From the NCBI RefSeq assembly GCF_900091455.1, contig NZ_LT607412.1:2728001-2792000 (forward strand): a DNA stretch of 64,000 nt. Reading direction: 5' to 3'. Shown here piece by piece: positions 34,651 through 43,362 of this stretch; position 1 is the stretch's first letter, and each line of letters opens with the position of its first letter. Below the pieces are notes generated by a model. That model searched no databases and was not told the DNA's origin. It was given only the letters and a program-made list of their open reading frames with translations. Position numbers and translations under genes: made by a program. Source of the stretch: Micromonospora coriariae (lineage in GTDB: Bacteria > Actinomycetota > Actinomycetes > Mycobacteriales > Micromonosporaceae).

Positions 34651-34764
34651 ATGTCGGTATGCGCAACATTAGCCAAGCTGAAGCGGATATGTCACTTTGT
34701 GTCCGCACTCCTGAGCGGAGCGCTCAACCTTCACGCCGATGCGCGGGGCGGGTCGACCCATTGA
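34651..34764 (+). CDS. Possible small ORF (37 aa) with hydrophobic core
   Basis: ATG 34651 follows agaagga by 9 nt and opens MSVCATLAKLKRICHFVSAL, ending SGALNLHADARGGSTH. It has a basic stretch, a hydrophobic core and an ADA site like a weak signal peptide. Codon use (tta, aca, ata) is atypical for this genome and it overlaps the promoter of the opposite micro-ORFs. Probably chance; listed because it lies before the SARP gene. Confidence 0.15.
   Translation: MSVCATLAKLKRICHFVSALLSGALNLHADARGGSTH
34666..34695 (-). promoter_or_regulatory. Housekeeping-type promoter reading into the micro-ORFs
   Basis: On the minus strand GTGACA (34695-34690, 5/6 of TTGACA), an 18-nt spacer and TAATGT (34671-34666). 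A transcript would start near 34659 and reach the first micro-ORF after about 105 nt. This part of the intergenic region is less G/C-rich than its surroundings. Confidence 0.45.
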
Positions 34765-34932
34765 TGCCATCGCTTGCAGACTGCAATCAGTGTCGCTAAC
34801 TGCGTAGGCAACTTCATCCGCGCTTCGGTCCCTGGGCGGAGATGAAACGGGTTGTTCGTGAGCAGACATCAGGAGCAGACCACTCCAGTTGAGACTAAGG
34901 CCAGCGGCGCTGCCGGGGTGAGTGGGTGACCC

Positions 34933-34938
34933 TAGGCT
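34933..34938 (+). promoter_or_regulatory. -10 box for the SARP regulator gene
   Basis: TAGGCT, the same hexamer seen at moaC and moeA. A start near 34945 would give a leader of about 44 nt before the GTG at 34989. Confidence 0.4.
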
Positions 34939-34988
34939 TCGTTGTGTGACCGACCGGACACGCGTCATCGTTCACGTAGGGAGGACGG

Positions 34989-37900
34989 GTGGAGATTCGG
35001 GTTCTTGGCGGCCTCTCCGTGCAACTGCCCTCCCGCACTTTGCAGCTGGGCACGCCAAAACAGCAGGCAATCTTCGCGATGCTCGCAGTTCATCCGGGCC
35101 AGCTGGTGACGGTGGAGGATCTCATCGATGAGTTGTGGCCCGATCGTCCTCCGCGGTCTGCCGTGGCGAACGTGCGGACCTACGCGGCGAATTTGCGTCG
35201 AGGCTTCGAGGCTTTGCAGCCCGGCCAAGGGGTTGTCGCTCGGCAGCGGAACGGCTATCGGCTCGACCTGCGGCCGGATCTGATCGATATCTGCCTCTTC
35301 GAGATGGAGCATCGCGCGGGTCGGGACGCCCTCTCGGCCGGAGACCTGGACCAGGCGCGCCACCTGCTGGGCCAGGCCGTGGCCCGGTGGCAGGGCCGGA
35401 TGCTCGCCGGCATCCCACTCGGGCCCGTGCTGGCCGCCCGCGTGGTGGCCGCCGAGGAGGAGCGGCTGCTCACCACGGAACTCCTCGCTGACGTCCAGTT
35501 GAGATCGGGTCGGGATGACCTGGCGATTCCGCTGTTACGGGAGGTCGTCGCCCGTCATCCCCTCCGTGAGCCGGCGTACGTCCTTCTCATGCGTGCCCTG
35601 TACGAGCGTGGAGACAATGCGGAAGCACTCGCCGCGTACGAGGAGATCCGTACGCGGCTGGCCACGGAGCTGGGAGTGGGCCCCGGCGGCGATACCCAGG
35701 AGTTGCGCCGCACGATCATCACGGCGACATCCCGCCCAATGCCCGCGCGTTCCGTGCGCTCCGGCCCGGTCACACCAGGCATCGACGGCTCGGCGCCCGG
35801 GGGTCGGATCAACCCGGTGGATCACCTTCCCCGGGCGGTCACCGACTTCGTCGGGCGGGAGGACGTGTTGGCTCGGTTACTGGTGGAGACCCGGCGGGTC
35901 GAGGAGCGTGTTCCGACCGTCCACCTCATCGACGGAATGGCGGGCAGCGGCAAGACCACCCTCGCCGTGCACCTGGCGCGTCAGTTGTCGGCTCGGTACC
36001 CGGACGCCAAGCTGTTCATCGACCTGTGCGGCCACGGAGAGAAGACCCGGGTGGATCCGTCGAGCGCGCTGGTCACCCTGCTTCGCCAGCTTGACGTGCC
36101 CGCCGATCACGTTCCGGTCGAGTTCGACGCCCGAGTCGAGTTGTGGCGACGTGAGCTGGCCAGGAGAAGGTCCGTCGTCGTCCTCGACAACGCCGCGAGC
36201 AGCAGTCAGATCCTTCCCCTCCTTCCGACCGAGCCGACCACCGTCGTGCTGGTGACGTCGCGACGCCGACTCTCCCACCCGGAGGTCGGGCCGTCGCAGA
36301 CCCTGCCCGTCATGACACCTGAGGAAGGTGTGGATCTGCTGGCCTTCAGCGTGGGCCGGGACCGGGTCGACGCCGAGCCGCAGGCGGCCGCTGAGGTGGT
36401 TCGGCGGTGCGGGTACCTGCCATTGGCGATCCGGTTGGCCGGAGCCCGACTGGCGCATCGGCGCGGTTGGCGGCTGGGGCAGCTCGCCGAACAGATGGCT
36501 GCCGGCCCGCCGGCGCTGCGTCATCTGGCCGGGGAGGAAAGTACGGTGGCGGGCGCCTTCGCCGCTTCCTACGAGCCGCTGCCGGCCCCGATCAGGCGAG
36601 TCTTCCGTCTCCTGAGTCTGTATCCCGGAAATCGGCTCAGTCCGCCGGTCGTCGCCGCGCTGACCGGTCTGCCGATGGAGGAGGCACACGCGGCGCTGGA
36701 CGAACTCGTCGACCGGAACCTGGTGGAGGACATCGACTCCGAGCGATACCGACTGCACGATCTCGTCCGCCAGTACTCCGCCGAGCTCTGCTCCCGCATC
36801 GATCCACCGGCCGACCGGAGGCAGGCGCTGCATCAACTCTTCGAGGTCACGCTCGAAGCGGCCCTGATGGTCGCCGTGTCGCTGGAGCCGAGCGGCATCG
36901 TCAGTGCCCAGGTCACCTTCGCCCCGTCCGGGCGACCCGAGCTGGCCAGGGCCCTCGGGGAACGGAACGTCGAATGGTTGGAGGCCGAGCGGACGGATCT
37001 GGTGACAATGGTCGTCTCGGCGCGCGAGCTGGGCTTCCACCAGCACTCGTGGCAACTGGCTCGCGCACTCTGGCGGTTCTGCTACATCCGCGGGTATTTC
37101 GAGGACATCATCCTGACTCACCGGCAGGCGATGGCGGCGGCGGAAGCCACCGGGGACGCTGACGCGCTGGCGGTGATCAACAACTATTTGGCCTCTGCCT
37201 ACGTGCGGACCGGCGATAATCGGAAGGCCCTGCATCACCTGACCCGTGCTGTCGCTCTCTCCCAGAACTCCCGGGACCGGCTGAGCACGGCGCGATACCG
37301 ATCCAACCTCGGCGCCGTCTACTGGTGGAGCGGCAAGCTGACCGAGGCGGTCGCGGTCGGGATGGAGAGCCTGCGCGACTACAAGGGGTATGGCAATGTC
37401 GGAGTGCCCCTGGTGCTGCCCAATATCGGTCTGGCGCTGACGGCGCTGGGTCGCCACGACGAGGCGCTGCGGCTGCATCGTCTGCACCTGGCCTGGGCCC
37501 GGACGAACTCCGAGGACTTTCACATCCTCAACGCCCTCAGCCACATCGGTGCGGTACGGGTGCGAATGGGTCACTTTCCGCAGGCGATCCGGATCCTCAC
37601 GGCCTCCCTGGCGATGCGTGACCGGACCGGCCACCGGTATGCCGAGGCCGAGGTGCGCAACGACCTCGGGATCGCGTACCGCGGTCTCGGCCGGCTGGTG
37701 GCGGCCCAGCAGGAGCACGAGGCGGCTCGGCGACTGGCGGTCGGTTCGGGGGAACGGCACGTCGAGGCGGCGGCGTTGAACGAACTCGGTCGTACCCTGC
37801 GGGCCCAGGGGCGAGGTGGCGAGGCGGTCGAGATGCACCGGGCGGCGTTGCGGTTGGCCACCCGGATCGCACACCCGCACGAGCAGGGGCGCGCCCTTGC

Positions 37901-38060
37901 CGGCCTCGCCGAACACTTCGCCCGCGTCGACCCGACGGAGGCACGACGCCACTGGGAGCGAGCGTTGGCGATCTTCCAACGGATGGGCGTCCCGGAGCGC
38001 TTCGAAGCCGAACGTCGCCTCGCCGAGTTGGGCGAGACTCCCGTGAACGCGGAGGCTTGA
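34989..38060 (+). CDS. AfsR/SARP-type transcriptional regulator with NB-ARC and TPR domains
   Basis: This 1023-residue regulator starts at GTG 34989, three to four nt after agggagga. Residues 1-95 are an OmpR-like DNA-binding domain (VEIRVLGGLSVQL, PKQQAIFAMLAVHPGQLVTV, LIDELWPDRPPRSAVANVRT), followed by the bacterial transcriptional activation domain (LGQAVARWQGRML, REVVARHPLREPAYVLLMRA). An NB-ARC ATPase follows at about 285-560 (P-loop DGMAGSGKTTLAVHL near residue 315; VVVLDNAASSSQIL), then ~350 residues of TPR repeats (GRHDEALRLHRLHLAWA, GRGGEAVEMHRAALRLA). AfsR-type proteins integrate signals through TPRs and ATP to activate development or secondary metabolism. No biosynthetic cluster is present in the window. 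Its partner signal is unknown; the divergent micro-ORFs are candidates. Confidence 0.93.
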   Translation: MEIRVLGGLSVQLPSRTLQLGTPKQQAIFAMLAVHPGQLVTVEDLIDELWPDRPPRSAVANVRTYAANLRRGFEALQPGQGVVARQRNGYRLDLRPDLIDICLFEMEHRAGRDALSAGDLDQARHLLGQAVARWQGRMLAGIPLGPVLAARVVAAEEERLLTTELLADVQLRSGRDDLAIPLLREVVARHPLREPAYVLLMRALYERGDNAEALAAYEEIRTRLATELGVGPGGDTQELRRTIITATSRPMPARSVRSGPVTPGIDGSAPGGRINPVDHLPRAVTDFVGREDVLARLLVETRRVEERVPTVHLIDGMAGSGKTTLAVHLARQLSARYPDAKLFIDLCGHGEKTRVDPSSALVTLLRQLDVPADHVPVEFDARVELWRRELARRRSVVVLDNAASSSQILPLLPTEPTTVVLVTSRRRLSHPEVGPSQTLPVMTPEEGVDLLAFSVGRDRVDAEPQAAAEVVRRCGYLPLAIRLAGARLAHRRGWRLGQLAEQMAAGPPALRHLAGEESTVAGAFAASYEPLPAPIRRVFRLLSLYPGNRLSPPVVAALTGLPMEEAHAALDELVDRNLVEDIDSERYRLHDLVRQYSAELCSRIDPPADRRQALHQLFEVTLEAALMVAVSLEPSGIVSAQVTFAPSGRPELARALGERNVEWLEAERTDLVTMVVSARELGFHQHSWQLARALWRFCYIRGYFEDIILTHRQAMAAAEATGDADALAVINNYLASAYVRTGDNRKALHHLTRAVALSQNSRDRLSTARYRSNLGAVYWWSGKLTEAVAVGMESLRDYKGYGNVGVPLVLPNIGLALTALGRHDEALRLHRLHLAWARTNSEDFHILNALSHIGAVRVRMGHFPQAIRILTASLAMRDRTGHRYAEAEVRNDLGIAYRGLGRLVAAQQEHEAARRLAVGSGERHVEAAALNELGRTLRAQGRGGEAVEMHRAALRLATRIAHPHEQGRALAGLAEHFARVDPTEARRHWERALAIFQRMGVPERFEAERRLAELGETPVNAEA

Positions 38061-38311
38061 CCTGCCCGGACGGCCCTTATCGATTTCTTATCGCCGTGCC
38101 CGGTAGCTTGTCGGCCGTATCGGCGAACGGGGGAGGTTCTGCCCACGGGCAGAACCGGGTCGTCGACACACGCCCGCTGCCAGGTCCCCCCCCAGCGACC
38201 TCGGCTGCGGTGGGTGGTGAGGGAGGAGCGGCATACGGCCGGCGCGTCGGCAGCACCCGACGTGGCCGGCTCGGGCGCCGCTCCTTCCGAGCACCCGTCG
38301 TGCCGCACCGA
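38061..38311. other. Gene-free stretch between the SARP gene and moaC
   Basis: Only a hairpin (38135-38156) and two CTTATCG heptamers (near 38086 and 38096) are visible. A short open frame (38057-38314, VPHR end) exists but has no recognisable features and no ribosome binding site. Confidence 0.5.
38135..38156 (+). terminator. Hairpin after the SARP gene
   Basis: GGTTCTGCCC (38135-38144) and GGGCAGAACC (38147-38156), a perfect 10-bp stem, 75 nt after the stop codon. The loop is only AC plus the closing pair, so the real stem is 9 bp. It could also act in the moaC leader region. Confidence 0.55.
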
Positions 38312-38317
38312 TAGGCT
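38312..38317 (+). promoter_or_regulatory. -10 box for leaderless moaC
   Basis: TAGGCT within cgataggctcgg, 7 nt before the GTG start. The same cgataggctcgg block stands before moeA (39323-39334). Confidence 0.55.
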
Positions 38318-38324
38318 CGGCACC

Positions 38325-38816
38325 GTGACCGAACCCGCGCAGCTCAGCCACGTCGACCGCGCCGGTGCGGCCCGCATGGTCGACGTCTCCGCCAAGCCGG
38401 TGACCGGCCGGCTGGCCGTCGCCGCGGGCCGCCTTCGGACCACACCCGAGGTCGTCGACCTGCTGCACCGCGACGGCCTGCCCAAGGGTGACGCTCTGGC
38501 CGTCGGTCGGCTGGCCGGGATCATGGGCGCCAAACGCACACCGGAGCTGATCCCGCTCTGCCACCCGATCGCCCTGCACGGCGTCACCGTCGACCTGCGG
38601 CTCACTGTCGACACCGTGGAGATCACCGCCACCGCCCGCACCGCGGACCGGACGGGAGTCGAGATGGAGGCACTCACCGCGGTCGCCGTCGCCGGTCTCG
38701 CCCTTGTCGACATGGTCAAGGCGGTTGACCCGGCGGCGTCGGTGGAGGCGGTCCGGGTGCTTCGCAAGGAGGGCGGCAAGACCGGCGAGTGGGTCCGACC
38801 GGAGGACCGGCCGTGA
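38325..38816 (+). CDS. moaC: Cyclic pyranopterin monophosphate synthase MoaC
   Basis: This 163-residue enzyme converts the MoaA product to cyclic pyranopterin monophosphate in molybdenum cofactor synthesis. Family motifs are LSHVDRAGAARMVDVSAKPV, AGIMGAKRTPELIPLCHPI, GVEMEALTAVAVAGLALVDM and VKAVD. The GTG at 38325 is chosen since the protein then starts at the conserved VTEPAQLSHVD and a -10 box sits 7 nt upstream. Its TGA overlaps the mog GTG (GTGA), so the two are coupled. First gene of moaC-mog-moeA-moaE. Confidence 0.96.
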   Translation: MTEPAQLSHVDRAGAARMVDVSAKPVTGRLAVAAGRLRTTPEVVDLLHRDGLPKGDALAVGRLAGIMGAKRTPELIPLCHPIALHGVTVDLRLTVDTVEITATARTADRTGVEMEALTAVAVAGLALVDMVKAVDPAASVEAVRVLRKEGGKTGEWVRPEDRP

Positions 38817-39283
38817 TCCGGGCCCGGGTGATCGTCGCGTCGAACCGGGCCGCGGCCGGCGTCTACGCCGACACCAGCGGTCCACTGCTCGCCGCCGGCC
38901 TGCTCGACCTGGGCTGCCAGGTCGACGAGCCGGTGGTGGTGCCCGACGGCGAGCCGGTCGGCGCGGCCTTGCGAGACGCCCTCGCCGACGGCATCGACGT
39001 GGTGTTGACCAGCGGTGGCACGGGGGTCACCCCGACAGACCGGACACCGGACGTGACCCGGGGTCTGCTGGATTACGAGATCCCCGGCATCGCCGAGGCG
39101 ATCCGCGCGCACAGTCGCGACCGGGTGCCCACGTCGGTGCTGTCCCGAGGGCTGGCCGGCGTGGCCGGCCGGATGCTGGTGGTCAACCTGCCCGGCTCGA
39201 CCGGCGGTGCCCGGGACGGGCTGGCCGTCCTCGGGCCGATCCTCGCGCACACCGTCGACCAACTTCGCGGCGGAGACCACTGA
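38813..39283 (+). CDS. mog: MogA/MoaB-family molybdopterin adenylyltransferase
   Basis: This 156-residue protein activates molybdopterin by adenylation for metal insertion. It contains DVVLTSGGTGVTPTDRTPDV, the TSGGTG motif that binds the pterin, and MLVVNLPGSTGGARDGLAVL. The GTG at 38813 overlaps moaC's stop and is preceded by ggagga about 6 nt upstream. The N-terminus ARVIVASNRAAAGVYADTSG is typical. It lies 53 nt before moeA, which has its own promoter. Confidence 0.9.
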   Translation: MIRARVIVASNRAAAGVYADTSGPLLAAGLLDLGCQVDEPVVVPDGEPVGAALRDALADGIDVVLTSGGTGVTPTDRTPDVTRGLLDYEIPGIAEAIRAHSRDRVPTSVLSRGLAGVAGRMLVVNLPGSTGGARDGLAVLGPILAHTVDQLRGGDH

Positions 39284-39324
39284 CCGGTCCGCGCCCAGAC
39301 CCGGCGGGTGTCGGTCCGTCCCGA

Positions 39325-39330
39325 TAGGCT
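39325..39330 (+). promoter_or_regulatory. -10 box for leaderless moeA
   Basis: TAGGCT six nt before the moeA GTG; the surrounding cgataggctcgg is identical to that before moaC. Confidence 0.55.
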
Positions 39331-39336
39331 CGGCCG

Positions 39337-40593
39337 GTGAGCACGGAAACCGCACCAACCGCGGACCGGGTCGCCGCGCCCCCGCCGGCCGGGTGGGAGG
39401 AGGCGCGCTCCCGCGTCTACGCAGTCGGCCTGGCCGCCGCGCTTCCCACCCTCTCCCGGCCACTGACCGACACCGACGGGCTGACCCTGGCCGAGCCGCT
39501 GACCGCCCGCACCGACCTTCCCGCCTTCCCCACCTCCAGCGTGGACGGCTGGGCGGTGCGCGGCGGCGGCCCCTGGCGCGTCGTCGGCCGGGTGCTGGCC
39601 GGCAACACTCCCGCGCCGCTCAGCGAGGACGGCACGACCGTCGAGATCGCGACCGGTGCGATGGTGCCCGAAGGCGCGACCGCCGTGCTGCGCGTCGAGG
39701 AGTCCACCACCACCGACGGCCTGGTCAGCGGCACGCCCCGCCAGACGCCGGAGTGGCGGCAGCCGGGCGAGGAGGCGTCCGCCGACGAGGAGCTGCTGCC
39801 GGTCGGCACGCCGATCGACCCGGCGGTGATCGGCCTGGCGGCGTCCTGCGGGCACGACACCCTGCGGGTCCGGCGGGCGCCGCGCGCCGCGCTTCTGGTC
39901 TTCGGCGACGAACTGCTCACCGCGGGTCCCCCCGCGGCCGGCCGGGTCCGGGACGCGCTGGGGCCGGCGGTGCCCGCGTGGCTGCGCCGGTACGGCTGCC
40001 AGATCCGTCCGGCCGACGTGGTCGGCCCCGTGGCCGACACGCTGCCCGCGCACGTGGCTGCCCTGCGCGCGGCGCTGACCAACGCCGACCTGGTCTGCAC
40101 CACGGGCGGCACGATGCACGGCCCGGTCGACCACCTGCACCCGGCGCTCGAAGCGCTCGGCGCCGACTACGTGGTCAACACGGTGGCGGTCCGGCCCGGC
40201 TTCCCGATGCTGCTGGCCCGGGTGGCCGGCGCCGACGGGCGGGTCCGGTTCGTCGCCGGGCTGCCGGGCAACCCGCAGTCCGCCATCGTCGCGCTGGTGT
40301 CGCTGGTCGCCCCGCTGCTCGCCGGCCTCCAGGGCCGTCCGATGCCGGTTCTGCCGCAGGCCACGTTGGCCGAGGCGGTGCCCGGTCGTGGCGAGCACAC
40401 CCACCTGGCGCTGGTCCGGCTGGACCGGGCGGCCGGCACCGCGTTCCCGGTGCGGCACGTCGGCTCGGCGATGCTGCGTGGCCTGGCCGGCGCGGACGGG
40501 TTCGCGGTCATCCGGCCGGGCACCAGCGGCGATCCGGGTGACCGGGTGCCGATCGTGCCGCTGCCGCTGCTGACCGGGGAGCGTGCGTCATGA
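39337..40593 (+). CDS. moeA: Molybdopterin molybdenumtransferase MoeA
   Basis: This 418-residue enzyme inserts molybdate into adenylated molybdopterin. It has the MoeA N-terminal domains (LPAFPTSSVDGWAVRGG, IATGAMVPEGATAVLRVEES), the central MPT-binding domain (LVCTTGGTMHGPVDHLHPAL with the TTGGT motif) and the domain-IV region (FVAGLPGNPQSAIVALVSLV). The GTG at 39337 follows a -10 box at leaderless spacing. The moaE ATG overlaps its stop (ATGA), so the two are translated together. Confidence 0.95.
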   Translation: MSTETAPTADRVAAPPPAGWEEARSRVYAVGLAAALPTLSRPLTDTDGLTLAEPLTARTDLPAFPTSSVDGWAVRGGGPWRVVGRVLAGNTPAPLSEDGTTVEIATGAMVPEGATAVLRVEESTTTDGLVSGTPRQTPEWRQPGEEASADEELLPVGTPIDPAVIGLAASCGHDTLRVRRAPRAALLVFGDELLTAGPPAAGRVRDALGPAVPAWLRRYGCQIRPADVVGPVADTLPAHVAALRAALTNADLVCTTGGTMHGPVDHLHPALEALGADYVVNTVAVRPGFPMLLARVAGADGRVRFVAGLPGNPQSAIVALVSLVAPLLAGLQGRPMPVLPQATLAEAVPGRGEHTHLALVRLDRAAGTAFPVRHVGSAMLRGLAGADGFAVIRPGTSGDPGDRVPIVPLPLLTGERAS

Positions 40594-41018
40594 CGGCGCC
40601 GGCGCTCACCTTCGGCCAGGTCACCGACCAGCCGCTGGACCTGGCCGCGCACGAGGCGGCGGTCGCCGACCGGCGGGCCGGCGCGGTGGTCTCCTTCCAG
40701 GGTGTGGTCCGCGACCACGACCACGGGCGGGCCGTGGTGAGCCTGGAGTACGAGGGGCACCCGAGTGCCGAGCAGGTGCTCCGCGAGGTGGCCGCCGAGA
40801 TCGCGGCCGAGCCCGACGTCTACGCGGTGGCCGTCTCGCACCGGGTCGGCCCGCTGGCGATCGGTGACGTGGCGCTGGTCGCCGCCGTGAGCACCGCGCA
40901 CCGCGCGGCGGCATTCGAGGCCTGCGCCCGCCTGGTGGACGAGGCCAAGGCACGGCTGCCGATCTGGAAACGGCAGGTCTTCGGCGACGGCACCGAGGAA
41001 TGGGTCAACTGCCCCTGA
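40590..41018 (+). CDS. moaE: Molybdopterin synthase large subunit MoaE
   Basis: This 142-residue catalytic subunit joins with MoaD to add two sulfurs to cyclic pyranopterin. Motifs: GAVVSFQGVVRDHDHGRAVV, LEYEGHPSAEQVLREVA, AVSHRVGPLAIGDVALVAAV, LPIWKRQVFGDGTEEWVNCP, including the conserved K in PIWKRQ. The small subunit MoaD is encoded separately at 53279-53533 together with moaA. It starts with ATG overlapping the moeA stop. Confidence 0.96.
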   Translation: MTAPALTFGQVTDQPLDLAAHEAAVADRRAGAVVSFQGVVRDHDHGRAVVSLEYEGHPSAEQVLREVAAEIAAEPDVYAVAVSHRVGPLAIGDVALVAAVSTAHRAAAFEACARLVDEAKARLPIWKRQVFGDGTEEWVNCP

Positions 41019-41022
41019 CTGC

Positions 41023-42468
41023 TCAGCGTCGGCCGTTGACCAGCACGTTCCGCGCGAGTCGATCGCCGTAGAACGCCGGCTCGGCGCCCGGGCGCCAGGG
41101 CAGCGCGGCGACCAGCACGATCAGCGCGAGCGCGAGCGAGTTCTCCATCAGCGCGCCGAAGAGACCGTCCTGATAGTGCGACATCTCGGGCAGCTGGTGC
41201 TCGTACGGCCAGATCGGGGAGATCAGGAACAGCAGGTAGAGCCCGATCGCGGCGACGCCGTGCCGGAGCCCGGTCAACGTCGGGTACCAGATCGGCGGGC
41301 GGAGCCCGTTGACCCCGGTCAGGCCGCCCAACGCCAGGCCCTGGCCACTGCGCGAGGTCAACCCCCGGCTCGCCTCCCGGCGGCGCACCGCCGCGTCGGC
41401 CAGCACGATGATCGCCGGAACCACCCAGACCAGGTGGTGCGTCCAGGAGATCGGACTGATCACGTTGGCGGTCAGACCGACCAGCGTGAACGCGGTCAGT
41501 TCGTCACCGTCGGCGCGGGAACTGGCCGCCCGGGACAGGCCCAGCGCCAGGATCAGCACCGAGAAGGAGAACCAGAGCAGACCGGGGGTCTCGATCGAGT
41601 CGTACAGCCGGGCCAGCAGACCGGCGAGCGACTGGTTGGGCGTCATGTCCGCCGCGCCGACCCGCTCGGTCTGCCAGAGGACGCTGCCGAAGTAGGCCCG
41701 CGACTCGTCGCCGACGATCGCGAAGGTCCCCACCGTCACGCCGATCGTGGTGCCGATCGCGGTGGCCGCCACCCGCCACTGGCGGGTGACCAGCAGGTAG
41801 GCGATGAACAGCGCCGGGGTGAGCTTGACCGCGGTGGCCAGGCCGATGCCCGCGCCGGCCCAGGCGCCGCCGTAGAGGAAGCGCAGCAGGGGGCCGTCGG
41901 TCGCCGCGTAGTGGGTGCCCCGGCGGGAGCGCCACCGCAGCCCGATCAGGTCGGCCATGATCAGCGCGAACAGCAGGATGTTGACCTGGCCGTAGCCGAG
42001 GGTCTCCCGGCCCGGTTCGATGGCCACCGCGAGCGGCACCGCCAGGGCCACGGTGAACCACAGCGGCCAGGCCAGCCGGTCCACGATGGGGCGGAGCAGC
42101 CCCGCCAGCACCAGCGCCAGCGCCGCGATGCTGGCCAGAGCGTTGACCATCCCGGCGGCGCCGATCGGCAACTGTGCCATCGGCAGCATGACCAACCCGG
42201 CGAACGGCGGATAGGTGAAGCCGAGAGTTGTGCCCGGCGCGATGAACTCGTAGAGCTCGTGACCGCTCGCCCACCACACCACCGCGCCGTGGTAGATCTT
42301 CATGTCGAAGAAGTTGTACGGCCGCCCGAACGCGCCGATGGCCAGCCATGCGGCGTAGGCGACGGCGGCCACGATGCCACCCCGTACGACATTCGCGCGA
42401 TCGATCCCGCGCGCCACGCGTTGGATTTGGGCGAGGCGGTCCGCCCGTCTACCGACAGTCGTCGGCAT
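41023..42468 (-). CDS. GT87-family polyprenol-mannose-dependent mannosyltransferase-like protein
   Basis: This 481-residue polytopic protein starts at ATG 42468 (MPTTVGRRADRLAQ) with a gggggtgg site about 7 nt upstream. The first external loop FFDMKIYHGAVVWWASGHEL, then YEFIAPGTTLGFTYPPFAGL has the aspartate and the TYPPFA pattern typical of mycobacterial PimE and related alpha-1,2-mannosyltransferases. Later segments GIGLATAVKLTPALFIAYLL and NVISPISWTHHLVWVVPAI also match the family. It likely elongates mannolipids or glycans outside the membrane using polyprenyl-phosphate-mannose. It is convergent with moaE, only 4 nt apart. Confidence 0.87.
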   Translation of the reverse strand: MPTTVGRRADRLAQIQRVARGIDRANVVRGGIVAAVAYAAWLAIGAFGRPYNFFDMKIYHGAVVWWASGHELYEFIAPGTTLGFTYPPFAGLVMLPMAQLPIGAAGMVNALASIAALALVLAGLLRPIVDRLAWPLWFTVALAVPLAVAIEPGRETLGYGQVNILLFALIMADLIGLRWRSRRGTHYAATDGPLLRFLYGGAWAGAGIGLATAVKLTPALFIAYLLVTRQWRVAATAIGTTIGVTVGTFAIVGDESRAYFGSVLWQTERVGAADMTPNQSLAGLLARLYDSIETPGLLWFSFSVLILALGLSRAASSRADGDELTAFTLVGLTANVISPISWTHHLVWVVPAIIVLADAAVRRREASRGLTSRSGQGLALGGLTGVNGLRPPIWYPTLTGLRHGVAAIGLYLLFLISPIWPYEHQLPEMSHYQDGLFGALMENSLALALIVLVAALPWRPGAEPAFYGDRLARNVLVNGRR

Positions 42469-42682
42469 GGCGTGGCCACCCCCGTACCAAGATCGTCCTA
42501 CCCGTCCAGGTCCTGCACGGAGCCTAGAACGGCGCCTCACGTCAGTGCCTCCCGCGTTATGCGACCGTGTCCGATCCCACACATGTTTTTGACATTTCCA
42601 CCGCGTTAACGCCTACCGGGCGGTTCAGGTAATTCGTCGCCTTAGCGGGGGTGGGGGTGATGGCGGAACGGATCGAGGCAGG

Positions 42683-43228
42683 TCAACCCGGAAGTCGACG
42701 CGCGGTGGAGGCGGACCGGACGGCGATCCGGGCCTCCCGTCGGGCGGTGCGGACGGCGCGCTGCATCGAACGTCGAGAGTGGCCGATGCGATGACCGGTC
42801 CGCCACCGTAGACCCGGCTTGCCTCCGGTGTCGGCCGCGGCGAGCAGCAGGCCGCCGAAGAGGCCCAGGTTCTTCAGAGCGTGAACCTGATTGTTGTTCC
42901 GGGCCACCGGGTCGTCGTTGTTCCAGAAGGGATGCCCGGCGATGGTGACCGGCACCAGCGTGCCGGCGAGGACCAGCGCGGCAGGTCGGCTGAACCGCCC
43001 GGTAGCCAGCATCAGCCCGGCGCTGACCTGCACCGCGGCATTGAGCCGGATCAGCGTCTTGGTGTCGGTGGGGAAGTTCGGATGCGCCTTCTGCAACATC
43101 GGCGCGACCTTGTCGGTCACCGGCTTGGCCGCCACCGCCAGCCGGTCCGGGCTACGGAAGTTGCGGTACCCGCTGACCACGAAAATGCCGCTCAGCATGG
43201 CGCGGGCAAGGGAGCGTACGGGCTTCAT
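42683..43228 (-). CDS. DoxX-family membrane protein
   Basis: This 181-residue protein has the DoxX four-helix layout: ARAMLSGIFVVSGYRNFRSP, TLIRLNAAVQVSAGLMLATG, PAALVLAGTLVPVTIAGHPF and LKNLGLFGGLLLAAADTGGK. The GHPFWNNDDP and NNNQVHALKN segments are conserved in actinobacterial members. The last ~35 residues are a basic Arg/Ser/Ala tail. DoxX proteins are linked to redox or respiratory functions and in mycobacteria to thiosulfate/oxidative-stress complexes; the role here is unknown. It is divergent from the GNAT gene. Confidence 0.88.
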   Translation of the reverse strand: MKPVRSLARAMLSGIFVVSGYRNFRSPDRLAVAAKPVTDKVAPMLQKAHPNFPTDTKTLIRLNAAVQVSAGLMLATGRFSRPAALVLAGTLVPVTIAGHPFWNNDDPVARNNNQVHALKNLGLFGGLLLAAADTGGKPGLRWRTGHRIGHSRRSMQRAVRTARREARIAVRSASTARRLPG

Positions 43229-43349
43229 GGATCAGTCATACCCCGTCACGGCGTTTGCTACCCCGGCAACCGCCGGATCCGGATCGGTGGCCGTACACAT
43301 GCGCCACGCCGATTCGAGCGACCATCGCTGATGGAACGGCCGACACGGG

Positions 43350-43355
43350 TAACGT
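43350..43355 (+). promoter_or_regulatory. -10 box for leaderless GNAT gene
   Basis: TAACGT, seven nt before the GTG at 43363; no ribosome binding site present. Confidence 0.45.
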
Positions 43356-43362
43356 CGCGCGG

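Noticed and set aside
35877..37979. A 700-codon minus-strand frame opposite the SARP gene
   Set aside because: The plus-strand protein has clear DNA-binding, NB-ARC and TPR domains; the opposite frame is low-complexity Arg/Gln/Pro sequence.
38057..38314. 85-codon frame between the SARP gene and moaC
   Set aside because: No ribosome binding site, it runs through a hairpin and its sequence is unremarkable.
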